Shown in pieces: positions 22,835 to 33,535 of a DNA stretch of 64,000 nt. The DNA is from Acephala macrosclerotiorum. Taxonomy: Eukaryota; Ascomycota; Leotiomycetes; Helotiales; Mollisiaceae. The DNA lies in assembly GCA_014904845.1 (NCBI GenBank), contig MU119413.1:33738-97737 (forward strand), read 5' to 3'. Below the pieces are notes generated by a model. The model was not told where the DNA came from. It did no database searches and was given only the letters and a program-made list of their open reading frames with translations. How positions within the stretch are numbered: the first letter of the stretch is position 1; each line of letters opens with the position of its first letter. The translations under genes were made by a program, and so were the position numbers.

Positions 22835-23040
22835 GAAGGATGGAGGATGGAGGATGGAGAATTGATTGAGGGTAGAGGGGTAGGACTGGCTTAAGGAGCG
22901 TGGCCGATAGGAATCGAGGTGTACCCCGACTTAGCAGTGTGGAGTGTGATGCAGAAGATACGTGAAAAGGAGATGGAGGTTGAAATTCTCGCTTCTCGTT
23001 CAAGGGCCCAACCCGAGTTGGTGGGTGGCTGAACTAGTGT
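22835..23040. promoter_or_regulatory. Upstream region of the DHCR24-like gene
   Basis: About 200 bp lying between the ATG at 22834 and the MITE-like element, which therefore sits close to this promoter. No specific elements recognised. Confidence 0.35.
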
Positions 23041-23297
23041 AGGGCAACCATTTACACTACTTGTGACACCTCCCCAAAAATCACTTTATGACTTTATATA
23101 CATCGCAGCGGAATATTGTTCTAGCGCTTATATCAAATATAATAATCCTTTAAATAAGGACTTATAATTATAATAAAATTATTATTTTATTTAATTATTA
23201 TATTATTTAAGCGTTGGTTATATAAAGAGAAATAAAGTAAAAAGTCAGAAAAGTAAATTTTAGCGAGTTGTTACAAGTAGTATAAATGGTTTGCCCT
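23041..23297. mobile_element. MITE-like element with long imperfect inverted termini (about 257 bp)
   Basis: The left end AGGGCAACCATTTACACTAC, continuing through TTGTGACACCTC to about 23100, is mirrored on the other strand at 23297 by AGGGCAAACCATTTATACTA and TTGTAACAACTC. The matching arms run about 55-60 bp. The core is AT-rich and non-coding. Differences between the arms are mostly C/T. TAGTG occurs just outside both ends but not in exact register, so the target duplication is uncertain. It could be a MITE or a RIP-damaged foldback. No superfamily is assigned. Confidence 0.7.
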
Positions 23298-24067
23298 AAT
23301 AGTGCATAATATGGCTGAGGCTGAGGTTGCTTGTTTTCCACCTCTCTTCTTTCTCTTGCCACAACACAACTCACTTGTCTTTTCAACAACACCAGCATTT
23401 GAGCCCTAAAAGACGCGTGCCAGGAATTTTCAAGGAGGCAGCACCTTCCGCCGAGTCACCATAGCTCCACGACTCCCAGTATCCGGATCTCCAGATGTCT
23501 AAGAATTCGGGGGCCAGATGCGTCTAGAAGTCTAATTGGATATAGGTACATTAGCTCACTTTTCCACGCTGCAGTTGATTCGTTATGAAATGAGACTTGG
23601 AAAGGATGGTTGGCTACCAAGCAAGACTCGAGTAAAAGTGTCTCAGGGAAGCGGGTCAGATCTGTGTCGTGGTGTGCGGCGCACGATAGTGATTCCTTTG
23701 TCTCTTCGCTGTCCTTCCCCTCAATCCCAAGAGCAATAAGGGCGCGGCCCGCTGCGTTACACATCGACTGGAGCACAATAGAGTGTGCCTACAGATCAGA
23801 ATCAGCAGCCACCCAAGCTTCTAAGGAATTCTCTTTTTCTCCTGGAGCTGCACTTCACGATGGATATCTCCTTTTGTTGTTGATCCCACCTTTCTGGAGC
23901 CTAGCCCCCACGAGAGGCTCTCCTCTACGCCTTCTTTATGTCTGTTTCAGTATCGAGGAGATAAAATGTTTTCTGTCCCTCATCCCCAGCCTCTCCAAGC
24001 ATTATCACTTTTCGTTATATTAGCGCTCCAAATCTTGCATGCGTCGAAGGGCGACCGATAATCACGG
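23298..24067. other. Intergenic, nothing supported
   Basis: Sequence between the MITE-like element and the membrane-protein gene. A frame starting ATG at 23969 encodes a signal-like stretch (ALSLFVILALQILHAS) in frame with the next gene's first exon but ends in TAA near 24051. It may be a lost N-terminal signal peptide of that gene. Confidence 0.35.
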
Positions 24068-25479
24068 ATGGACCCCAATATTGCGACAAACTTGACTTGT
24101 ATGCAACATTCTGCCTTTTATCTGACCAGAAATTCAGAGCTGAGCTCTCGCAAAGGCTGTGAACTCGACTCGTCAGCTCCTCGCTTCCTAAATCATGTAT
24201 CAAACCTCATCCTGATCTATCTATAGGGGGCTGGGTTTCATCGGGGAACGACCGAGGAACGAGCAACATCTTGTGGAGCTCCCTCTCTACCATCTACCTC
24301 TGCACATGGACATGTCTCTGTCTCAACTTCCCTCGACCCGGTGAAGATGGCAGCTTTCGCTTTCTCGTCTACAAATTTCGATGGCAACTCTTCGCCATAT
24401 TCTTCCCCGAAGTCCTCGTCGCCACAGCTGCAGAGCAATGGCTTTCAGCATATCAATCAGTTCGGATCTTTCGTGCTTTAGGGTATAATGAATGGACGGT
24501 ACGACATGGATTCTTTGCGGACATGGGAGGAATAAGGATTCAACCGCCAGATATTCAATCCTTCCCAGTGGATAGTCATCAGCTCTCATTCCTGGTCAGG
24601 AATAACTACATCGCAATGCCACAAATCATCCAGGAAGACATCAAATCGATTGACAAGGCAGACGGCTTTGCACGTCTCATTACCTTGATCCAGATCGTAT
24701 GGTTTAGCCTGCAGTGTATTGGGAGAGGCATCCAGCACATCGGCTTGTCACCACTCGAGCTGACAACTCTGGCATTCATCCTCTGCACCCTCCACGACTA
24801 CTTCTTCTGGTACTACAAACCCCTCGATCCACTTCGACCAGAAATACTGCAGATGGACATATCAATCGCCGAGATCAACGAAAAAGAAGGAGCAAGAGAA
24901 CAGTACACCTTCACGCCCCTCGACTTCGTTAGCAGTCCGCCCGACGCAAAGAGTCTCATCGCCCCCTTCTGGTTCGGCATAGGCGTCATGTTTGACCACG
25001 GCAAGGACAAGCACCCTAAACCGAGACAGACCTTCCCGAATACCCGCATCTTACCAGCTGAAGGCATAACGTGGAAAATGATGTGGTACTGCCTGTTCTT
25101 CCAAGCCATCTACTTCGGGTTGCATCTCTCAGTTGGTTGGCTTCTTGCCTTCCCCTCTCGACCAGAATGGTATCTCTGGACCTTTGCCAACTTCGCAGAT
25201 CTAGGGCTCATCACTGTGTACTTTATCTCTTTGCCGCTTGGGGCATACTTTGCTCCCTGGATCGGGAGGGCGATGTTCGGAGTCGACGGCGCGACGAGCA
25301 TTCTGGAGGTGGCGGAAATGTTACCGTACTGGGGAAAGTTAGCTGTTCATGGACCGTTTGTTGTTGCATACATTGGAGCGAGGTTGATTGTGTTGACGGA
25401 GTCGTTGATTACTTTAAGAGCATTGCCTCCGCAGCTGTATTTGGATGTTAATTGGTCTACTTTTCTGCCACATATTTAA
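24068..25479 (+). CDS. Fungal polytopic integral membrane protein, about 427 aa
   Basis: The main exon (24227-25479) begins right after an intron end (CTATAG) and reads GWVSSGNDRGTSNILW, a start shared by a large family of fungal membrane proteins of unknown function. A proposed first exon, 24068-24098 (ATG in MDPNIATNLT), joins in phase through a 128-nt intron. Hydrophobic segments occur around LSTIYLCTWTCLCL, LFAIFFPEVLVATAA, LITLIQIVWFSLQCIG, LTTLAFILCTLHDYFFW, YCLFFQAIYFGLHLSVGWLL, FADLGLITVYFISLPLGAYF and VHGPFVVAYIGARLIV, so about seven spans. The motifs FFADMGGI and EWTVRHGF are conserved family features. The 5' end is unsure because an in-frame TAA separates it from a signal-like upstream sequence. 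Confidence 0.75.
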
Positions 25480-25883
25480 ATAGACACCCCTTTTCCATGA
25501 ACTTTTCTCGCTTCAATGATCCCCTTTCCTGAAAAACCTACAGGGTTCCACTAGGACTGGCAAGCGGTGGGAAATCTGTGAGTTGGGGATGCTTTGTGAA
25601 GGGTCTAGCGCAGTAAGCGCTGCATCCTGGATGAGGATGTTGATCCTTTGCACCAAGGCAGAAGCGGATCTCTTCCACCTCGAGCTTTGCAATGCAACCC
25701 GATTTCCATGTGTCCGGGCGAGCAAAGTTTTAGATTTTTGTCGAATACGATAAGAGCCTAGCTCTGCTGTCGCTTGGTCAAAATTTCACATCCCTCCACG
25801 AAACGTTTCCAAACTTCATGGCTACTGCCATTACCATCGTCTCTTTCCCCTCTCGCTGTCGCAAACCCTCTCCATTCGAGCAG
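25480..25883. other. Convergent 3' spacer, nothing supported
   Basis: Lies between the membrane-protein gene and the 3' end of the STAND receptor relic. No structure seen. Confidence 0.5.
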
Positions 25884-28800
25884 TTAACAATATCGACAAG
25901 AGGGAAGCCCTGGCTCATTCATCTGTTTCCTTCGAACTTTCGACCCCTTAAACCAAGCCCTCACACTCCTCCTCTTCGACTTCTTCATATCCCCCACATA
26001 CAACGGCACATTACCCGTCGCTGCATTACTATCAAGCACCTTCCCAACCGCCTCAGCCAGCATCCTCACCTCTGAATCCCTATCTTCTAACGGAAGTACA
26101 TTCCGATCTTCTCTCACATCATGCAGCAGTTTCTGCACAGAGTATATATAGCCCTCCACTACAGTATTGGACCAGGGGTCAGCGCCATGGTTAAGCATCA
26201 GCGTCAGGATTTCCAATGAAAGGACGCATTCTTCCTATGGATCTGCGCGCTCTTGTTGCCCTTGTACGTAGGATAGAGCGGCTTGCCATGCGGTCTTGGA
26301 GTTATAGATAAGGTTCACGTCTGCTTTTATTTTTAAGAGGAGCTCGACCATTTGAGGTTGTGGTGGGGAAAAATAACGCTCTGAGCAACCTGCGGGAATG
26401 GTGTAGTGGAGTAGAGGCATGATCGCGCTGCTCCCATGAGTTTTGTAAGCTGATCCTCGATCTTGGACATAGCTTACTAGGCCATATATAGCAGCGACCG
26501 GTGTGAATGAGGTAGCGGGCTCTAGCTCGCGGGGCTTGGTGACGTCGTTGCTCCAATGGGAGAATTGTAGTCGTAGACTCGATTTTGCATATGCGGACAT
26601 GATGGTGTCGAGATCATCCAGAAGGGAGGTTGGGGCTTTGACAGGTTCTTTCTCTGCGAAGTGAGCGTAGACTAGTGCATAGTGTGCGGATTTGTATGGC
26701 CAATTTGCTGCTTTTGTTGGATGGGAGCGGTTGATACCTAACAGGAGTACATACGATCGCAGCAAGGCTACATCGGGATTAAAAGTTTGGCCAGTGGTGT
26801 GAGAGAGGAGGTCATCCCATACGTTCCGCTTCGCGAGATAATCCTGCGCTGTCCGGTGTAGGTAGTGTGCCCCAGACTCAGGTGTAAGATCGCCAGAGTG
26901 CCAAGTTTCTAGTAACCCGGCACACCTTGCTGTTAGTTGGAAAGCCATATCCTCACAGATGCCCCTCACTTCTTTTGATGTCCACTTTTGAACAGCAGCG
27001 AGTTCGAGATCCTCATTCATGGCAAGGTGAAGATCCAATATAGAAAGCGATTCTGGCCCTTCAGGTCGGACCCTTGGGATGAAAGAAACCCCTCCATCTT
27101 TCTCAATTTCAGGGCCGATATGAAGGAGCTGTCGACGCTCTCGAGACATCTTCAAGATCTGAAAGGCTCTTGAGGCCCATGGATAATAGCCAGGCTCGAT
27201 ATGTTCGAGGAGATGATCGTATAGCGGCTCTAGCTCTTGAGGCAGCCTTGAGTCGATTTTGGAGATCGGGAATGGAGTCTCTGTTCTTAATCCCGTTTAA
27301 TAGGGATCTTACTACCAATACTACCCATAAAAAGACACCATCTGTCTTTTCCACGATCTCTTGAACGAATGTAGTGGTTAATGAGGGATCCTTTGTTGCC
27401 AGCCTCTGGAAAGGTGCACTAGCTGCCAGGATCTCTTGGATATATAGTTCGATGTCCGACCGAGTGAGGTCTTGTAAACGTAGTCCTGGACAGTTCTGGA
27501 AGCTTTCTTCAAACACGATCCACGGCCTGCTCGATAAACACATCTTTACCGTCGATGACGTGATGTCCTTGAACAGCTCAGCCATTTCATCATGATCGCC
27601 TTCAAATTCATCGAGACCATCAATGAAAAACCACAGTTTCAGGGGAACCAAGCCTTGCTTCACTAAAAGCCTGAACCTATCTTTCAACAATCTCAGCTCC
27701 ATGACTCGTTTATAAGCCCTGCCTTGTCAGTTATGAGTCGAGTATAAGTTCGAGACCACGTTAGAGTAAGGACAATCGGTATCAAATCCGGGTTGTCGTT
27801 GAAACCTTGGAAGAGAAGTGCCCGCAGAAGTCCTTGTTGCGATTTCTGCTCCCAAGTGCCACTATTCCAAAAGAAGAACGAGCTCACGCAAAGAGGCGCA
27901 TCTGCTGCCCAACCCCGGAGCAGATGCAGAGTTCTAGGGCCCTCAAAAATGTACTTCATCAAAGTTGATTTTCCCGACCCGGCTTTCCATTTTAACCAAT
28001 ACAAACCTTCTCTATTCTGCAGCCAGTCCGCGAAATTTGTCCACAGGGCTTGCTGCTCCGTAGTCTCGTCAAAGATCCAGTTGAAAGCCTTTTGATGAGC
28101 CTCACTGACTTTATCGAATCGTTGGGACATTGCCGCATACCGAAGACTCTCCAAAATTTTGTTTCCCACCAGCTTTCGGATTTCAGCTTCTTCATTGCGA
28201 GGGACTTCTAGGGTTTCGGTGCTGGGGACTATTTCTTGGCCTGGGCAGCCGACGATCATAGCACGGGTCTTTTGATGCTCCTGTTGATTTCGAAGCTCGA
28301 GTCTGCTGAGTAGCTGGCTTAGGGTTGCGGTCTGTTCGAGAGCATCGTAAGAGAATCGATTTGCTGCGATCTTACGATTCTCGACTAGTGCCGATATGAT
28401 ATATTGAGTTTGACGGTCGAGAGTATCGAATCGCTCAGACATTTTGAACGTCATAAAGTCGAATTTCTCACTAATATATTTAGAACCAAAACTCCAAAAG
28501 TCAAATGCAAAAGTGATATGAGGGGGATAGAGACCCACCATAAGAAGAAAAGGAGTCTCGTTTCCATAACATCCTTCAGAGAGTTGAGTTTCGGTCTCAT
28601 CTTATGAAGCTCATCTTTCGACCAAGCACTCTCAACCGCTTTGAAGAGACTAGCCCATGCCCTTTGACGTCCCTTCAAGTCTTCCCTAACCCCAAGCTGC
28701 TCAAGCTTCGTCATCATTTCTGTGGCCAAGCGAGTGACCTCATCGCAAATCTTCGTAAAACTCTCCTGGGCCCCCTTCTCATCGGCGCTCACGATTGTGC

Positions 28801-28996
28801 TTGACCCCACGGTCAGGGATCCGGGCTTACGGATGACACCTCGGAGATCAGTTGTCACCAGTTCCAGTTCTTGGTTTGCGGTCAGAACCCCTGAGGTAGA
28901 TTTGTAGAGTTCATGAGCCCCGAGGAAGAGCTTGGTACTGTAGTCAACAAATCGGATTACAGTCCCGGCAACGGGGAAGGCGGTCAAAGGGTCCAT
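25884..28996 (-). pseudogene. STAND/NACHT NTPase (fungal NLR-like), disrupted
   Basis: The start MDPLTAFPVAG at 28996 opens the fungal N-terminal domain of STAND proteins, followed by a 68-nt intron (28471-28538). Next come a helical linker, a P-loop (KAGSGKSTLMKYIFE), a Walker B-like FFIDGLDEFEGD, the sensor-like CLSSRPWIVFEESF, and a C-terminal region with short ankyrin-like text (LTLMLNHGADPW). Such proteins act in fungal self/non-self recognition and regulated cell death. Three lesions are seen: a frame change near 27700 before ELRLLKDRFRLL, a 1-nt shift near 27241 before LPQELEPLYDHLL, and TAG at 26235-26237 inside a continuous frame. Intact members are single long proteins, so this copy is probably dead. 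The final part may be truncated compared with long-repeat members. Confidence 0.83.
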
Positions 28997-29742
28997 TTCG
29001 AGGGGGATCAGTGAGACACTCAGTACCAATGGCAGGGATGAAGTTTACAATCATAAGGTGATGGTGTTGAAGTTAAGCGACTTAAAACTACCAAAAAAAA
29101 AAACCGAAGAAAAAAAGCCATGAGGTTGGCAAGCTGTCGTCTTATGCATGGCGAATGCCTCGGCTGCAGGTGGTGTCAGTTGAGATCTCGTAATTAGGTG
29201 GTCTTGGTGGAAAATGCACTGAGTTATTGTTCGATGTTGAAATGAGGCCTCACGCTCGATCGAGCATCGGCCCATATGGGCGGTCTCGGCTAGCCTGGAT
29301 GCACCAGTGAATTTACTTTATTAAGGGGAAATTCCCACCTAGTTAGATGGGCAGATTAGACATCATAATACCACTCCTTTTGCCCTCTCAACCGATAGGT
29401 GGCGTATGAACTGCATTAGCCACAATCAAAACAAATCATCACCAAATTGAGAAATTGTATCATCGAAAATAAAAATATCACGAGGCAGCGACGAATCAAC
29501 AATCTGGTAAATGAAATGCCAATGTATTTGAAGATATACTCCAGTGTATGTAGGTAAGATTAAGATTGAGAAGTGTGTGCCGAGGTATACCGCTCGTCCA
29601 CATTGGGCAGCTGTACCCCACTCCTGGCACGTGGGCGTCAATCCGTCAATCCGTCAATCACATCATCATGCATTCCCCATCTCAAAGATAAGAATCTCCG
29701 TTATCGCACATTTTCCTTTTCTTTTGCTCTTTCTTTGTTTCA
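28997..29742. other. Divergent intergenic region, nothing specific
   Basis: Upstream region shared by the STAND relic and the 2EXR gene. An A-rich run (about 29092-29118) is present. No gene supported. Confidence 0.5.
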
Positions 29743-29760
29743 GTATATATATATATATAT
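29743..29760. repeat. (TA)n microsatellite
   Basis: About nine TA units directly upstream of the 2EXR gene, 86 bp before its ATG, where it may double as a TATA-rich promoter. Confidence 0.8.
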
Positions 29761-29845
29761 TCCTTCCCAAGGTCTCAGGGCTCCAAGAATCTAACCTTCA
29801 TCTTGCATCTCAATTCAATCTCGCATTCAAAGTCAAAACTCCACA

Positions 29846-30985
29846 ATGGATGCACCTGCGGATGCAATTCAAGTCTATCACGGGATTACGCACTCCACGA
29901 CCCGATATTATGCATTGGATGCAGAGTCCTCTCCGACCTCGACATCACTGTCGCTAGTCCCGGACACAGAAACAAGCTCCATATCCTCCATCTCGACATC
30001 CGATCAAATCGAAGAGCAACCATTGAAACAATTCACCATCTTCCCCCTCCTCCCCACTGAGCTCCGTCTCAAAATCTGGTCCCACGCTCTCCCTCCGCCC
30101 AAATTACACACCATCTCCATCCCAACATGTTCCTGCATCCTGCCCTACTCAACATTCACCCCCTCCCACCAAACCCTTCCAATCCAACAATTCCCAACCT
30201 CTTGTACACGGCAGCATGCTCCTCGAACCCTCTCTTCCCTCCCTCTCCTCTTGCAAGTCAACAAAGAGGCGAGAGCGGAATGTTTGAGAAGATACATTAT
30301 CTTGGGATCGGACATTGGGAAGGGATTTAAACTGGCATTCGACAACAAAAACGACTCAATTTACTTCTCTAACGGCCGAGGGCCCAACCGAGATTTCTAC
30401 TCCGTGACTTGTAAATGGCCCTCATCCATCCTCGCCTCGAGTTCAACCCCAGGATGTCTCGTCTCAGGATTCGGGGCTAGGAATCGAGCTAAGGAGATGA
30501 TGAAGATTCAGAATTTAGTGATTGATGAAGCGACGCTCGAACGACAGGATTATCTTTTGTTTCCGAGGCAGATGTTGGCATTGGAGAGTGTGACAATTTT
30601 GTTGATGCCTTGGAGTAGTCCGTTGAATAGTTCTGTTACGGCAATCTTTCCGAGCCAGCCTGCTGAGCTTGTGAGGACTTTCTCTTCAACGGACGAGAGA
30701 GCGAGTGAGGGCCAAGACGAAAGTGAGGGACAGGTGATGGAGAGGAATGACAGAGATTGGGGACTGAAAGAACTTCGAAAGGAGTTCCTGAAATGGTTGG
30801 AAGAGACGAGGAAAGAACTAGGGCTGGACAGAAAGCCGGTGTTGAAGGTCGCGCAGTGGGGCGCTGCTCTAAGTAGCCGGGGTGAGGAAGGGTTTGTGGG
30901 GGAGAGCATGTGGAAGGTTGTTGAGACGGGATTATGGGTTCATTGGGAATTCAACGCGAGAGAAGAGGGTGCTAGCATCAATTGA
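29846..30985 (+). CDS. 2EXR domain protein, 379 aa
   Basis: Single-exon gene with ATG at 29846. The motif FTIFPLLPTELRLKIWSHAL (about residues 68-87) starts the 2EXR domain, a fungal-specific domain named after its two Glu-x-Arg motifs; LLLQVNKEARAECLRRY (about 140-156) fits the second. A Ser/Thr-rich N-terminal segment and an acidic Glu/Asp/Arg-rich helix in the C-terminal part (RNDRDWGLKELRKEFL) follow. These proteins are very numerous in filamentous ascomycetes and have no known biochemical role. The frame is uninterrupted, in contrast to the STAND relic next to it. Confidence 0.8.
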   Translation: MDAPADAIQVYHGITHSTTRYYALDAESSPTSTSLSLVPDTETSSISSISTSDQIEEQPLKQFTIFPLLPTELRLKIWSHALPPPKLHTISIPTCSCILPYSTFTPSHQTLPIQQFPTSCTRQHAPRTLSSLPLLLQVNKEARAECLRRYIILGSDIGKGFKLAFDNKNDSIYFSNGRGPNRDFYSVTCKWPSSILASSSTPGCLVSGFGARNRAKEMMKIQNLVIDEATLERQDYLLFPRQMLALESVTILLMPWSSPLNSSVTAIFPSQPAELVRTFSSTDERASEGQDESEGQVMERNDRDWGLKELRKEFLKWLEETRKELGLDRKPVLKVAQWGAALSSRGEEGFVGESMWKVVETGLWVHWEFNAREEGASIN

Positions 30986-31111
30986 GGATCGAGGTTGTTG
31001 TTTGTAGCACTTCGGGACCAGGTATTCTTCGTAATCATCCGATCATACAACATGTTGCCAATGACCCCAACTCAATGTACATCACGAAATCGACGCCCCC
31101 GATTTTCCCCA

Positions 31112-32025
31112 TCATTGAGAACCACAGCAACATCCTTCCTCGACGAATGCGTTGATGTAATCCTCAACAACGGCCTGCTCCTTCACCGCGTACTTGAATT
31201 CCTGCCTCGCTAACAAGAACTCAGCAACCACCAGCAAATTGCTCACTTCCTTTGCAGTAAACTGCTTCTCGAAAACGCTCTTCACCCCTGCCTCCTCGTC
31301 CCCACTTTGTACGTACTTGACGAAGACACAGATCGCTTCCCAGTATTCTTCCTCACTCAACTTCTTCGCCTTCTCGAACGTTTCAGGGTCGGTGTTGCCG
31401 AAGTACTTCCCCTTTCTGGCCTGATGCATGTAGACGGCATGACATTTCATGTATTTCTTGCCTCTACGACCATGTTTGTCTGTTTTGAATGGATCGTAAT
31501 AAGACTTGCGAGTAGAAGTGTAGGGTCCATTATAGACAACAACCGTATAGAATGTTGTTGACCATCTGCAAATCATTTTCACAGGGCATTGGAGGTATTC
31601 GGGCTGACTTGGGTCAGAGAGTGGTTTCGTGGTATCTTCATTGCTTCGGAAGATCAGGAGCGGGTCGGTTCTGTTGTCCAAGCGTCCGTAATTCATTCCC
31701 TGTGGCGTATAGCTGGGTATGTTAGCTTCTTACATTGTGTGCACGAAGGATTGCAGACTAACTCGGTATCTTTGGCTTCATCTTCGCTGGATCTTTGCCA
31801 CCACGAATCTTTGCCGGCGGCTACCCGTTCTCTTCTTCAAGCACCTGCTCCAGCTCTGTTCTTATTCTGGCGCAGAAGCTCCTTCTGGCGAAGTCGTATG
31901 GGATTATTATCCACAGCAACACTTCCAATGTTGGAAGTGTGCTTGGGGACTGCGGGCACCGCGTTCGCAGGGGTAAGGGCAGGGGCAGGCTCGTTCGAGT
32001 GCGCAAGATCTTTGTTCGTATTCAT
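31112..32025 (-). CDS. Hypothetical protein with one in-frame stop
   Basis: ATG at 32025 opens an Ala/Pro-rich N-terminus (MNTNKDLAHSNEPAPALTP) continuing in one frame to DSWWQRSSEDEAKDT, except for TGA at 31837-31839. A 50-nt intron with GTTAGT donor and GCTAACAT branch (about 31714-31763) then joins in phase to YTPQGMNYGRLDN, which runs on to the stop at 31112. The C-terminal 190 residues look globular (CRWSTTFYTVVVYNGPY, YEAICVFVKYVQSGDEEAG-type helix, CCCGSQ end). I recognise no family. The TGA could be CGA mutated by C to T (giving GARRRERV). The alternative, a 36-nt intron over the stop, would be unusually short. Confidence 0.6.
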
Positions 32026-33535
32026 TTTGCGAGCGCTGAAGTTACAATTCGGATTGAGAAAACTTATTTGAAATTGATGAATAGAGAAGAGGTCGTGCGG
32101 CGAAAAAAAAAAAAAAAGAAAACAATCGTAGAAAATGGGTTGACTTCTCGCTTAATTCGAGCTAAGAAAGGAGGGTGAATAGCCTCACTTTCAACACTTT
32201 CAACACTTTCCAACGCCGACGCGTGCACAGAGCCACTGGCAAGCGAGACGCACTAGCAAAACTCCCCAGAGTTGCAAAACTTTGCAAAAGCAGATCAAAG
32301 ACAGAGTGACTACGGGCGAACAAGTTATAAAAAATAGCAAAAGAATAATTTCTCCGAATTAGATACTAATTCTCCGAGGTGGCGGTTATTGGTTAGGTCT
32401 TTTCCCGCATTCGATGTTTAATCTAAGTGCGACTGGGTATCTGCGAAGCCAGCCGGGATTGGACCTTTCCGATTTACAGAAATTACAATTTAAATATATA
32501 CGTACCACAACCGGACCCACAACAAGTTCGGATAAACTTGCACCCACTCCGCCCCCCTTTCAACATACCGCCATCCACGCACGCTCTATTTTCTGAGATT
32601 CCTTAGGTTGATTTGTCTCCGAATAATCGATCTCATTTTTCTACTGTATGGGTGCGTTGGTTATCTGACAATTTCTCAAAACATGATACATTCGCAGCAT
32701 ATCGTTGACAAAACTGCTATGCGCGCAAGGGGGAGGAGAAACGACCGTTCGAAAATCCAATGAGAAATACACAGATATATCATAATTCGTGAAAATGTTC
32801 CTTCGTGGGGTTACAGATTGATCTGATTCCCCTTTTGAGTAGAGTTCTTTGAGGATACTGGATGGAACCTATCTTTCAAGAGCCATCTCACCAGTCACAT
32901 CATCTTGCCCGTATCCTGTCACTGCTTGTCTCTATTCATGTTACCACTTTGTCCATAACGCCGGTACCTCCAAGAGTCCCATTTTGCCGTCTCAATGGTA
33001 TATCTGGAGAACGCACCAGTAAGGGACATAGCAATGTTGAATATGAACGCAATCAATTCTACGAAATTACCCCATGATTTTTTCTTGAAATCGCTTCGCC
33101 TTTTTTCGAGTGTATCATGATAGATGCAAGGGTCAAACAAGAACCGACATATAACGATATTCGTTCACCTTTGATATTGTGACAGACTGAATACTGAAGA
33201 GGACATACTTAACAGAAGTCCATGGCATGCAATCGTTGTCGCCATGCGCTCCTTGCTATTTATTTGTTGTGACTGAAGCCTGTGGGTACAATGTCCATTT
33301 TCTGGAAGTATGCGGAAGATAGCGGTAGGGGCCTGACAGGTATGTCGGAAAATAGCGTTCTCTTTGCAACAACTCGGCGCTCGGGAGTATATTTCGAGAA
33401 TTTTAATATCGAAGAGTGCAGGTGCGTCTTCTTAGACAGGGTGGGCATTAAGTCAGCCAGTCAGTTATTAGCTAAGTATATGAGAAATTGCCAAATGGTA
33501 TTCCATTTTCACCGTTCAATTTGAGGTATAAATAT
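32026..33535. other. 1.5-kb intergenic region with a partial duplicate
   Basis: No gene is supported. An A-run lies at about 32103-32117. Near 33040-33110 a stretch matches, with substitutions, the 3' end of the small membrane-protein gene at 37677 (see the repeat entry). Confidence 0.5.
33040..33110 (-). repeat. Partial diverged copy of the 3' end of the 37677 gene
   Basis: On the minus strand this reads KKAKRFQEKIMG then TAA, against NKARRFQEKSMA then TGA at 37677-37720, with similarity continuing past the stop into TAGAATYRATTGCGTTCA. About 60 bp align with roughly eighty percent identity. It looks like a decayed partial duplicate. Confidence 0.65.

Noticed and set aside
23040..23298. Solo LTR (TGTGACACC near the left end)
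   Set aside because: The ends form an inverted repeat of about 55-60 bp, so a foldback/MITE explanation is better.
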